From positions 1 through 17,950 of the forward strand of contig JAUUSJ010000081.1 of the NCBI GenBank assembly GCA_030841965.1: a DNA stretch of 17,950 nucleotides, read 5' to 3'. A model generated the notes under the pieces. That model was not told the origin of the DNA, did no database searches, and saw only the letters and a program-made list of their open reading frames with translations. A program made the position numbers and the translations under genes. Origin of the DNA: Blautia sp. (lineage in GTDB: Bacteria; Bacillota; Clostridia; Lachnospirales; Lachnospiraceae). This document shows positions 1 to 6,620 of the stretch, one piece after another; position 1 is the first letter of the stretch, and each line of letters opens with the position of its first letter.

Positions 1-45
1 TAGGGCTTTCATCTCGGATACAAGTAACCGAGAATTCCCGCCTCA
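1..45 (-). other. Foreign tail at broken toxin gene, possibly IS200/IS605-type end
   Basis: Read on the minus strand, this stretch follows the stop of the truncated toxin gene. It holds a 6-bp inverted repeat (TCTCGG at 12-17, CCGAGA at 28-33, 10-base loop) followed by GAAAGCCC. From memory, the order GGCGGGAATTCTCGG, a short loop, CCGAG, then GAAAGCCC resembles the structured RNA segment that follows tnpB in IS200/IS605-family elements. The diagnostic terminal hairpin would lie outside the window. The assignment is inference; it could also be unrelated sequence. Confidence 0.3.
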
Positions 46-273
46 AATTCTTAAAGTTGTATCTAAATCCATTGTTGATCTGGTATCCAGTCCCACCATG
101 GCTGCAATTAGCATTCCACCCTTAATAACAAACTTTTCTCTATATTCTGATACGGACAATCTTTCTAGAAAACGTTCAAACATATAATTCTGCAGAACTA
201 CCTGAGCTGTGATATTATTACCCTTTGCATAATTTTTAATTCGCCCCTTTAGACTCATAGCTTTTGAACTCAT
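43..273 (-). pseudogene. Truncated AbiEii-type nucleotidyltransferase toxin
   Basis: This is the N-terminal 76 residues of an AbiEii/AbiGii-family toxin, which normally has about 250-300 residues. The nucleotidyltransferase signature is visible: a Gly-Gly pair at residues 52-53 in FVIKGGMLI, and the catalytic Asp-x-Asp at 69 and 71 in MDLDTT. The protein then stops at TGA (43-45), where family members continue for about 200 more residues. Its ATG overlaps the antitoxin stop as ATGA, the usual translational coupling of AbiE operons. In full-length relatives the enzyme blocks growth by modifying nucleic acid or tRNA; the fragment lacks most of the fold and should be inactive. The break could be a frameshift or, more likely, a mobile-element insertion or deletion junction, because the sequence beyond does not look like toxin. 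Confidence 0.75.
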
Positions 274-863
274 AACAAAACCTCCATATATCTTTTTAAT
301 TCTTTATCTACTCCAAATGTAGAAGCATATACTGCCAATAAATTAAGGTCTTTATCTAATGAAACAGCATAATTCTTCACCGCACTAATAACAGTTTCCT
401 CGTCAATCCTATTTCGTGAACGTAACAAATCACAGATAGTACGTTCTAGATTATAACAACGAACTACGTTTCCTAACGTATTCTTTTTTTTAATCACGCC
501 AATTGAATGCAACTCTGGTTTTATATAATAACACTGACATTCATCTATCAATGAATTTGGAAGTGATGTATTACTCGGAATCGTTACCGAATGAATGAAC
601 GGTGTTCTTTCAGATAAACCATTCAAAAACAAGGCTGTATCATGCGAAAAAATAATCTTATCTGAACGCATCATCAATGTACACATGTCATCATGTACCG
701 AATCAGAAAGAATGTATATTCCTTGTCTGCTACGCTCAAGAAGTCCCGCTTTTACATATTTTGAAAGAATTGTACGTGAAAATCCCAATTCACTAACTTG
801 AGCTGTAGTTATAATATTGTTATTACTCTTTATTTTTTCTAATATAATTGGATTTATCTGCAT
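270..863 (-). CDS. AbiEi-family antitoxin (type IV toxin-antitoxin)
   Basis: A 197-residue protein with an N-terminal winged helix-turn-helix (about residues 14-52: ITTAQVSELGFSRTILSKYV then a wing around GIYIL) and a C-terminal domain typical of AbiEi antitoxins. Family members repress their own operon and counter the AbiEii toxin without binding it. The longest frame begins at a GTG (870-872), but that GTG is part of the ribosome site AGAGGTG. ATG at 861-863, eight bases further on, is the natural start. The gene overlaps the toxin start by 4 bases. A near-consensus promoter lies just upstream. The toxin is truncated, so this antitoxin is probably an orphan that now only regulates its own promoter. 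Confidence 0.85.
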   Translation of the reverse strand: MQINPIILEKIKSNNNIITTAQVSELGFSRTILSKYVKAGLLERSRQGIYILSDSVHDDMCTLMMRSDKIIFSHDTALFLNGLSERTPFIHSVTIPSNTSLPNSLIDECQCYYIKPELHSIGVIKKKNTLGNVVRCYNLERTICDLLRSRNRIDEETVISAVKNYAVSLDKDLNLLAVYASTFGVDKELKRYMEVLL

Positions 864-895
864 ATCAATCACCTCTATTCAACAATCACATAAAA

Positions 896-924
896 ATAAT
901 ACATTTTTTCCATTCAAATGTCAA
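896..924 (-). promoter_or_regulatory. Promoter of the AbiE operon
   Basis: On the minus strand TTGACA (919-924) is separated by exactly 17 bases from TATTAT (896-901), close to the sigma-A consensus. The ATG is 32 bases downstream. AbiE operons are usually repressed by AbiEi at this position; I do not see a clean inverted repeat that I would call the operator. Confidence 0.8.
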
Positions 925-1028
925 CCAAAACATTTATTCTGTATTTTTTCTTATATTTAATGGGATAAGAGACAAACTGTTGCATAATAAATAAAAACCA
1001 AAGAAGAGAGAACATAGATGTAAAAATA

Positions 1029-1067
1029 GGAGATGTCAGAAATAATAAATTTATTTCCGACATCCCC
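1029..1067 (-). terminator. Rho-independent terminator of the MetE-like gene
   Basis: A long inverted repeat: GGAGATGTC at 1029-1037 pairs with GACATCCCC at 1059-1067 (one G-T type pair), and GAAATAA at 1039-1045 pairs with TTATTTC at 1051-1057. On the minus strand it is followed by CTATTTTTA. It lies about 50 bases past the MetE-like stop codon. Confidence 0.8.
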
Positions 1068-1118
1068 TTATATTATTATTTATTTTGAGAATCAACTCAT
1101 GTCTTCTCATAGACTATC

Positions 1119-2231
1119 TTATCCCCAAACTTCCTCTGCAATCTCCTTGACAAGTGCAAGCTTTGCCCATTGCTCTTCTTCCGTCAGTTTATTGCCAATT
1201 TCGCAGGATGCAAATCCGCACTGTGGACTAAGATACAATCTATCTAATGGAATATATTTTGCTGCCTCATAAATTCTTTCCTTAATCATCTGCTTATCTT
1301 CCAATTTTGCATTCTTAGAAGTAATAAGCCCGAGAACTACTTTCTTATCACCTGTGATTTCTTTTAGCGGCTCAAATCCGCCAGAACGCTCGTCGTCAAA
1401 TTCAAGATAATAGGCATCCACATTTTCACGTCCAAAAAGTGGCTTTGCAACTGGATTATATGCTCCACTGCTAAAGTATGCAGAATGATAATTGCCTCTA
1501 CATACATGGGTATTGATTACCAAATCATCAGGCTTTCCTTCTATCGCCATATTATTTACTTTTAGCAGTTTTTCCGTGATAGATGCTAAGTCTGTATCTT
1601 TTCCATAGCGCTCTACACTTCCCTCTGCTACTAAAACTCCCCATGTGCAATCGTCAAATTGAATATTGCGACAACCTGCATCATATAAATCACGAATTAC
1701 TTTTCTATACCCCTTTGCGATATCCTCAATCAATTCCTCATCCGAAGGATAAAATTTTCTTGTTGTCTCCAAATTTACAGGAATTATCATCTGCTGAAAA
1801 AACTGAGCGGGTGCCGGAATTGTCTGCTTTGCCACTGTATTTTCATCTTCCAAAGCTTTTACAAATTTATAATGTTCCACAAATGGATGATTGCCCGCAA
1901 CAATCTTTCCGGTAAGCCATGTATCATCAATCAATGCCGCCTCACCACAAAAAGCAACGCCTTTTTCCGTCTTTTTATGTGCAACTCCCTCAAATCCCCA
2001 CATAAAATCCAAATGCCATGTTGCTCTTCTAAATTCTCCGTCAGTAATTACATGATATCCTGCTTTTTTTTGTTTTTCTACTAAATCTAAAATGCATTCA
2101 TCTTCAACCGCTTTTAACTCTACTGCAGTAATCGTTCCCGCCTCAAAATCCGCTCTCGCTTTCTTTAATTTCTCTGGTCTTAAAAAACTTCCTACATAAT
2201 CATATCGAAATGGTGTGTTTAATTTACTCAT
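1119..2231 (-). CDS. MetE C-domain-like cobalamin-independent methyltransferase (YxjG/YxjH type)
   Basis: A 370-residue stand-alone version of the catalytic half of cobalamin-independent methionine synthase. The zinc and homocysteine ligands line up with the family: His242 and Cys244 in NTHVC, Glu277 in YYLEFDD, and Cys338 in SPQCG. The N-terminus (PFRYDYVGSFLRP) and the DGEFRR segment are typical of the short YxjG/YxjH branch. Full MetE has about 750 residues, so the folate-binding N-terminal half is absent. Short members are thought to transfer methyl groups to thiols such as homocysteine; the donor here is unknown. The ATG is preceded by GGAG at 7 bases. The leader shows no SAM riboswitch, unlike many relatives. 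The LysR gene directly upstream and a dyad between them suggest LysR control. Confidence 0.88.
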   Translation of the reverse strand: MSKLNTPFRYDYVGSFLRPEKLKKARADFEAGTITAVELKAVEDECILDLVEKQKKAGYHVITDGEFRRATWHLDFMWGFEGVAHKKTEKGVAFCGEAALIDDTWLTGKIVAGNHPFVEHYKFVKALEDENTVAKQTIPAPAQFFQQMIIPVNLETTRKFYPSDEELIEDIAKGYRKVIRDLYDAGCRNIQFDDCTWGVLVAEGSVERYGKDTDLASITEKLLKVNNMAIEGKPDDLVINTHVCRGNYHSAYFSSGAYNPVAKPLFGRENVDAYYLEFDDERSGGFEPLKEITGDKKVVLGLITSKNAKLEDKQMIKERIYEAAKYIPLDRLYLSPQCGFASCEIGNKLTEEEQWAKLALVKEIAEEVWG

Positions 2232-2254
2232 TATTTTTCTCCTTTTCTATTCTT

Positions 2255-2288
2255 ATTATTTTTACTGTCTTGATATTTTTACTGACTT
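2255..2288. repeat. 17-bp tandem direct repeat in the MetE-like leader
   Basis: Two adjacent 17-bp copies (2255-2271 and 2272-2288) share 14 of 17 bases around the core TTTTTACTG. They lie between the promoter region and the ribosome site of the MetE-like gene, so they would be in its leader or overlap a regulator site. The function is unknown. Confidence 0.6.
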
Positions 2289-2324
2289 CTTAATACCTTC
2301 ACTATTTTAAATAATTTATACCAT

Positions 2325-2339
2325 TTTGTATAATACAAA
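2325..2339. promoter_or_regulatory. Perfect 15-bp dyad, candidate LysR-type operator
   Basis: TTTGTATAATACAAA is a perfect inverted repeat around one central base and fits the T-N11-A pattern of LysR-type binding sites. It lies between the stop of the LysR gene and the MetE-like gene, upstream of the TATAAA and TAAAAT candidate -10 boxes of the latter. Part of it overlaps the T-tract of the LysR terminator, which cautions against over-reading it. Confidence 0.5.
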
Positions 2340-2387
2340 AAAAATCGTGTTGTCCATAGTTTCAAACTATAAACAATACGATTTTTT
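2337..2387 (-). terminator. Rho-independent terminator after the LysR gene
   Basis: A long, nearly perfect hairpin: AATCGTGTTGT on the left pairs with ACAATACGATT on the right, capped by the self-complementary ATAGTTT and AAACTAT. On the minus strand it ends in a run of eight T residues (2337-2344) and begins just past the LysR stop codon. The right side also carries six T residues, so it could act in both directions. Confidence 0.9.
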
Positions 2388-2388
2388 A

Positions 2389-3288
2389 TTATTCTATGTA
2401 TTTTTTTAATACTCTTAAATAAGTATTCCCTAATCTACTTAACCGCCCTTTCTTGTGGGTAATATAGCCAATATGCATCCTCCCCTCCTCCGCCAAAGGC
2501 AAAGCAATAATATCTTTTCCGTTTAAATTTTTATCGATAATTCCACTGCAAACGGTATATCCATTCAACCCGATTAAAAGATTAAATAAAGTCGCCCTAT
2601 CTCTCACTCGTATATTCTTCTTTCTCTCAAAATCTGAAAATATTTCTTCCGAAAAATAAAACGAATTATGCTCTCCCTGCTCAAAAGATAAATATGGGAA
2701 GGGCTCTAAATCCTCATTTGTTATCATTTCTCTGCCCGCAAGTGGATGTCTCCTGCTCATAAATACATGCGGTCTTGCAACAAATAATTCGTGAAACTCT
2801 AAATTTTGCTCTCTTAATAATTTATGAAGCACCTTCTCATTAAACGTATTCAAAAACAATATCCCAATCTCACTTTTCATTCTTGCCACATCTTCAATAA
2901 TCTCGTAAGTTTGAGTTTCTCTCAAACTAAAATCATATTCATCCTGACCATACTCTTTAATCAAATCCACAAAAGCATTTACCGCAAAGGAATAATGCTG
3001 TGTTGACACACAAAATTGCTTTTTCTCCCCATTGCCACCTTTGTATTTATCTTCAAGAACTGCCACCTGCTCTAATACCTGTCTGGCGTACCCTAAAAAC
3101 ACTTCTCCTTCTTTGGATAAACTAATGCCTTTATTCGTTCTATTGAAAATACTAATATTCATCTCTTTCTCTAATTCATGAATCGCATTCGTGAGGCTAG
3201 GCTGCGATATATATAATTTTTTTGCCGCCTCTGTTATTGTTCCTGTCTCTGCCACCATTGTGACATATCTCAACTGTTGTAAAGTCAT
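2389..3288 (-). CDS. LysR-family transcriptional regulator
   Basis: A 299-residue LysR-type regulator. The N-terminal helix-turn-helix is clear: MTLQQLRYV, then ETGTITEAAKKLYISQPSLT as the recognition part, then a dimerisation helix. The rest is a periplasmic-binding-like effector domain. The frame is open to 3363, but ATG at 3286-3288 fits the invariant LysR start and has GGTGAAAGG in front. The effector cannot be read from sequence. The gene starts 16 bases after the flavodoxin-like gene, which suggests one transcript, and is followed by a strong terminator. Its likely targets are its own operon or the MetE-like gene just downstream. Confidence 0.9.
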   Translation of the reverse strand: MTLQQLRYVTMVAETGTITEAAKKLYISQPSLTNAIHELEKEMNISIFNRTNKGISLSKEGEVFLGYARQVLEQVAVLEDKYKGGNGEKKQFCVSTQHYSFAVNAFVDLIKEYGQDEYDFSLRETQTYEIIEDVARMKSEIGILFLNTFNEKVLHKLLREQNLEFHELFVARPHVFMSRRHPLAGREMITNEDLEPFPYLSFEQGEHNSFYFSEEIFSDFERKKNIRVRDRATLFNLLIGLNGYTVCSGIIDKNLNGKDIIALPLAEEGRMHIGYITHKKGRLSRLGNTYLRVLKKYIE

Positions 3289-3304
3289 CCTTTCACCCAC
3301 TTTT

Positions 3305-3997
3305 TTAATTTTTCCACGGGCGTTTTTTCCCTGTCCAGCCTTTCTCTTTCCAATAATCCACATCCGGCTTATTCCAACCGCCTCTTTGCAGAAATCTCAC
3401 AAAATGAAAGAATAATCTCGTTTTCAATGCCGGCTTTACCCTTCCATTATTTTTTCTGATTTTTTTCGCCAAAGCATCCATTTTTTTCTCAATACGCTTT
3501 TTATTCTTATCATCAACCTCATTCCATGAAACTGCCGCAATATTTATCCCATATTTATATATTTTACCAATTCCCCAAAAAAATGCACTGTCCGCCATAT
3601 CTTTATTCGTACTCTTCGTTCCCGCCCCAGCTGCCGTCGAGATACAGACAGCCTGTTTGCGAAACATCGTTTCTTCAGGACGATGTACCATCCACCGATA
3701 ACCATAGTGGTCCAAAAATACTTTCATTGCACCAGTGACGTGATACACATATACAGGACTTGCCAGGATAATTACATCCGCCTCATCCATAGCTTTTGTG
3801 ATAGGTTTTAGTTTTTCATAATGAGGACATAATGTCTCAGATTTTTTAAAACAATTCGTACATCCCACACAGAGAGAATGAAAATCTCTCGGGAGAAAGA
3901 ACTCTGTAATCTCACCTTTCAATTTCTCTGAAAGCATCCTTGCGATATGATATGTTGAGCCTTTATGACTCTGCCCATGTATTATTACTATTTTCAT
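3305..3997 (-). CDS. Flavodoxin-fold NAD(P)H:FMN reductase with a four-cysteine cluster
   Basis: A 230-residue cytoplasmic flavoprotein of the NADPH-dependent FMN reductase/flavodoxin family. The N-terminal strand and phosphate loop (IIHGQSHKGSTYHIA) bind FMN phosphate. LASPVYVYHVTGAMKVFLDH is the family's second flavin segment. Cysteines 43, 46, 49 and 57 are spaced C-x2-C-x2-C-x7-C, like the compact cluster motif of archaeal and clostridial iron-sulfur flavoproteins. It may therefore carry a 4Fe-4S centre and act in electron transfer or oxygen/quinone detoxification; this is inferred from spacing only. The C-terminal 45 residues are basic and aromatic. ATG is preceded by AGAGGTG. It lies 28 bases after the upstream acetyltransferase and 16 before the LysR gene. 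Confidence 0.85.
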   Translation of the reverse strand: MKIVIIHGQSHKGSTYHIARMLSEKLKGEITEFFLPRDFHSLCVGCTNCFKKSETLCPHYEKLKPITKAMDEADVIILASPVYVYHVTGAMKVFLDHYGYRWMVHRPEETMFRKQAVCISTAAGAGTKSTNKDMADSAFFWGIGKIYKYGINIAAVSWNEVDDKNKKRIEKKMDALAKKIRKNNGRVKPALKTRLFFHFVRFLQRGGWNKPDVDYWKEKGWTGKKRPWKN

Positions 3998-4025
3998 TTC
4001 GTCACCTCTATATTAATTATACGAT

Positions 4026-4526
4026 TCACTTCTGTCTTCCATAAACACATAAATCATAAATATTATCATTTTTAACGACAGCATTTTTCATCATTCCCTC
4101 TAAGACAAACCCATTTTTCTCCAAAACTCTCCTAGAAGCAATATTAGGCTCATAGACTAATCCAGTTATACGAATAATATCCAACTTTGCGAATGCAATA
4201 TCGCAAATTTGGCTCACCGCTTCTGTCATAATTCCCTTCGACCAACTTTCTGTAACAAGCATATATCCAAGCTCTGCATCCTTTGCATAGACATCCTCTT
4301 TTTGCTCGACAGAAATATTTCCTCTTATTTTTCCGTCTACTATAATGGCTCGAAAAACTCCATCTTTTCCATCATGTTCACAAACCATATTTAACCACCA
4401 CTTTGCACTATCCTCTGTATATGGAAATGGCAGTCTATTTGACAAATATTCTCTATCAACTGCATTGCATATTTCGATTAAACTTTCTTTATCATCAAAA
4501 GACCATTTTTTTAATTCAATTTTCAT
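4026..4526 (-). CDS. GNAT acetyltransferase, RimJ/RimL type
   Basis: A 166-residue acetyltransferase of the GNAT superfamily. It has the RimJ/RimL layout: an N-terminal strand, DGKIRGNISVEQ, then a degenerate acetyl-CoA loop around ESWSKGIMTEAV, and the closing signature NIASRRVLEKNGFVLEG that is characteristic of this branch. Members acetylate protein N-termini or small amines; the substrate here is unknown. AGGAG lies 7 bases before ATG. It is the probable first gene of a unit with the flavodoxin-like and LysR genes. Confidence 0.85.
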   Translation of the reverse strand: MKIELKKWSFDDKESLIEICNAVDREYLSNRLPFPYTEDSAKWWLNMVCEHDGKDGVFRAIIVDGKIRGNISVEQKEDVYAKDAELGYMLVTESWSKGIMTEAVSQICDIAFAKLDIIRITGLVYEPNIASRRVLEKNGFVLEGMMKNAVVKNDNIYDLCVYGRQK

Positions 4527-4603
4527 ATAATTCTCCTCTCAAAACACTTGAATCTTTTATCTTTTCTACTAAATAATTAAAATTAGAATTTTTCCATTAC
4601 CTA

Positions 4604-5524
4604 TTAAAAATATACTATCCTTTTCAACTCACTATCTAATGAATCCAAATCGATTGCAACATTATCCAATTTTATATGCTGCAATTTTGTTAGTTTTGAC
4701 AAATCAGGCAATTGTCTTACATGTTTTAAGTCAATCAAACTTAATGATTCTAAATGAATCAATCTACTGATAAATGAAATATCTTCCAGCTTCATAATTC
4801 TCCACAATTCCAAATGTTTCAAACTTGTAAATTCACCTAATTGATGTAAATTCGTACTCGCACACCACCCGATACTTAATGATTCAATATTTAACTCTTT
4901 CATAAATTCAAAATCATCCAATTTAATTCCCTCTAGTGTTATTTTTCTCAAGTTTGGCAAATACCTGATTTTCTCAATATTTTTTTTAGCCTTTTTTCCC
5001 AAAAATAAAGTATGAAGCTTATTATATTTTAATAACCAACAACAATCAAACTTAATTCCGCCAGATAAAGTATCTGCATGTATAATCAATCTCTCAAGAT
5101 TATTGGATAGACTTTTTATAAAAGAATAATCTTTTAGGTTAAATAAATTAAGCTGAAGCGATTTTAAATTAGATAAGTCACATAATATATCAAAGTCAGT
5201 GACATTCTGACAATCACGCATATCCCAATCAAGCCATAATCGAGTCAAATATTTCATTTTCCTTAATACTAGTAAATCTAATTTATCCTCATTATACAAC
5301 CCATAAATCCTAAAACAAATATCTGGACGTTTTTCCAATATTCTATCTATCTGGTAAAACGCTTCACTTGGCACAGCCTCACTAATCTGTATTGTTTTTA
5401 TTAATTGATTTTGTACAATTTGTTCTATAAATTTATCTGAAATTTCTTGATATCCAATTTTTCTAATTGCGCCGTCTACAACTGATTTATTTGCTATCTC
5501 AATATGATTACCCCAATCATCCAT
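4604..5524 (-). CDS. Leucine-rich-repeat protein, possibly frameshifted at its N-terminus
   Basis: A 306-residue protein without signal peptide or membrane segment. From about residue 85 it consists of irregular leucine-rich repeats of roughly 20-25 residues, such as LSNLKSLQLNLFNLKDYSFI, LPNLRKITLEGIKLDDFEFM and FTSLKHLELWRIMKLEDISF. Such cytoplasmic repeat proteins usually bind other proteins; no enzyme motif is visible. The annotated ATG has AGGTG in front. Upstream, in a frame one base off, a short open stretch begins with ATG at 5581-5583 and encodes an MGQVKTLDIERVKELEQVK peptide that could be the true N-terminus of the protein. Its neighbour is a small acidic protein, a context common for immunity genes, but that link is only inference. 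Confidence 0.7.
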   Translation of the reverse strand: MDDWGNHIEIANKSVVDGAIRKIGYQEISDKFIEQIVQNQLIKTIQISEAVPSEAFYQIDRILEKRPDICFRIYGLYNEDKLDLLVLRKMKYLTRLWLDWDMRDCQNVTDFDILCDLSNLKSLQLNLFNLKDYSFIKSLSNNLERLIIHADTLSGGIKFDCCWLLKYNKLHTLFLGKKAKKNIEKIRYLPNLRKITLEGIKLDDFEFMKELNIESLSIGWCASTNLHQLGEFTSLKHLELWRIMKLEDISFISRLIHLESLSLIDLKHVRQLPDLSKLTKLQHIKLDNVAIDLDSLDSELKRIVYF

Positions 5525-5629
5525 ATTTTCACCTGCTCCAACTCCTTAACCCTCTCTATATCCAAAGTCTTAACTTGCCCCATATTTACTCGATTTCAAA
5601 ACTAAAATTTATTTATTCTATTATTCGTT

Positions 5630-5980
5630 TTAACCATCAATACCAAAATACTGTAATTCACTAAACTCATCATCTAAAAATTCAAAACTAAAAATATGAA
5701 TATCATCAAAAGTCTGTTCACAGTATGTTACCTGTCCATTATAAATATCTATAATCGGTTTCCCTAAATTTTCTTTTATTTCTTCTAACTCCATATCACC
5801 ATATACTTCTCGAATATCTTCAGATATAAAGTCGATAATCTTTGATAAATTATTCTTATAATTTTCAGCAACTATTTGTGCTTCACTTTCATAATCTCCC
5901 TCTGGTTCTTCCTCCCAGCTAAATAATATTCCATCTATTTCCAATGTATACGCCTCTAAATCCTCATTAAATTTTATCAT
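5630..5980 (-). CDS. Small acidic protein of unknown function
   Basis: A 116-residue protein I do not recognise. It is strongly acidic (many Glu and Asp residues, for example SWEEEPEGDYE and FEFLDDEFSELQ), has no signal peptide or membrane segment, and alternates likely strands with one long helix (EAQIVAENYKNNLSKIIDFI). Small acidic cytoplasmic proteins of this build are frequent among immunity proteins of polymorphic toxins and among DUF2004-like proteins, but no motif proves either. GGAGG lies 7 bases before ATG, so it is likely expressed. It is followed after 105 bases by the leucine-rich-repeat gene. Confidence 0.7.
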   Translation of the reverse strand: MIKFNEDLEAYTLEIDGILFSWEEEPEGDYESEAQIVAENYKNNLSKIIDFISEDIREVYGDMELEEIKENLGKPIIDIYNGQVTYCEQTFDDIHIFSFEFLDDEFSELQYFGIDG

Positions 5981-6111
5981 TTTTAACCTCCATTTTTTTG
6001 TATAATTATCAATTTATTTCAATCTATGGATTTGAATTAATAACTATATAATCTTTTTCATAAAATATAATATATAACTTACTACCAAAGCAAAATCACA
6101 AATTCTGTCAC

Positions 6112-6546
6112 TCAAAGCCACTTTTTAAAATTCAACTGCTGTTTTCCACCATCATATCCCATATGACGATAAAATTCGTGAGCTCCTACTCTTGTAGCAC
6201 CAGACACCAATCGAACTCCTTTTGCCCCACTCTCTTTTGCCCATTCTTCTATCTTCCCTAATAGCGCCTCACCTATGCCGTTCCTTCTATATGCACTTGA
6301 TACAGCAATTCCCATAATATTTTTCATATTAGGTGCATAAATAACATCATAATCATTTGCATGGATATAACCTACAACAATATCATCTACAACAGCCACA
6401 AATATTTTATCTTTCTTACTAGTTAACAAACTCCCTAATTTTAGTTTTGTATCTTCCATAGAATAGTCGTATCCCATTTCACTGTAATTCAATTCTTGAA
6501 TATACTTCGCATCATCGACACAACATTCTCTAATTTTAAATTTCAT
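6112..6546 (-). CDS. GNAT acetyltransferase
   Basis: A 144-residue single-domain acetyltransferase. The acetyl-CoA loop reads VSSAYRRNGIGEALLGKIEE (Arg-Arg-x-Gly-x-Gly), preceded by the VGYIHAND strand and followed by the motif B region AHEFYRHMGYD. The substrate is unknown; the size and layout resemble aminoglycoside- and small-amine-modifying members. A very strong AAAGGAGG site precedes the ATG. It is one of four acetyltransferases in about 6.4 kb, none a close copy of another. Confidence 0.88.
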   Translation of the reverse strand: MKFKIRECCVDDAKYIQELNYSEMGYDYSMEDTKLKLGSLLTSKKDKIFVAVVDDIVVGYIHANDYDVIYAPNMKNIMGIAVSSAYRRNGIGEALLGKIEEWAKESGAKGVRLVSGATRVGAHEFYRHMGYDGGKQQLNFKKWL

Positions 6547-6620
6547 ATGATTCCTCCTTTAAGTTTTCAATTTTATTTTGTTCCGTGAACTAGAATTTAC
6601 CTGTATTAATAAATATATTT

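Noticed and set aside
1583..1915. A 110-codon plus-strand frame in the MetE-like gene
   Set aside because: It lies entirely inside a strong minus-strand gene and lacks a ribosome site.
2232..2340. SAM riboswitch upstream of the MetE-like gene
   Set aside because: The leader is about 110 bases of AT-rich sequence with direct repeats and no stem pattern of an S-box; the strong hairpin nearby is the LysR terminator.
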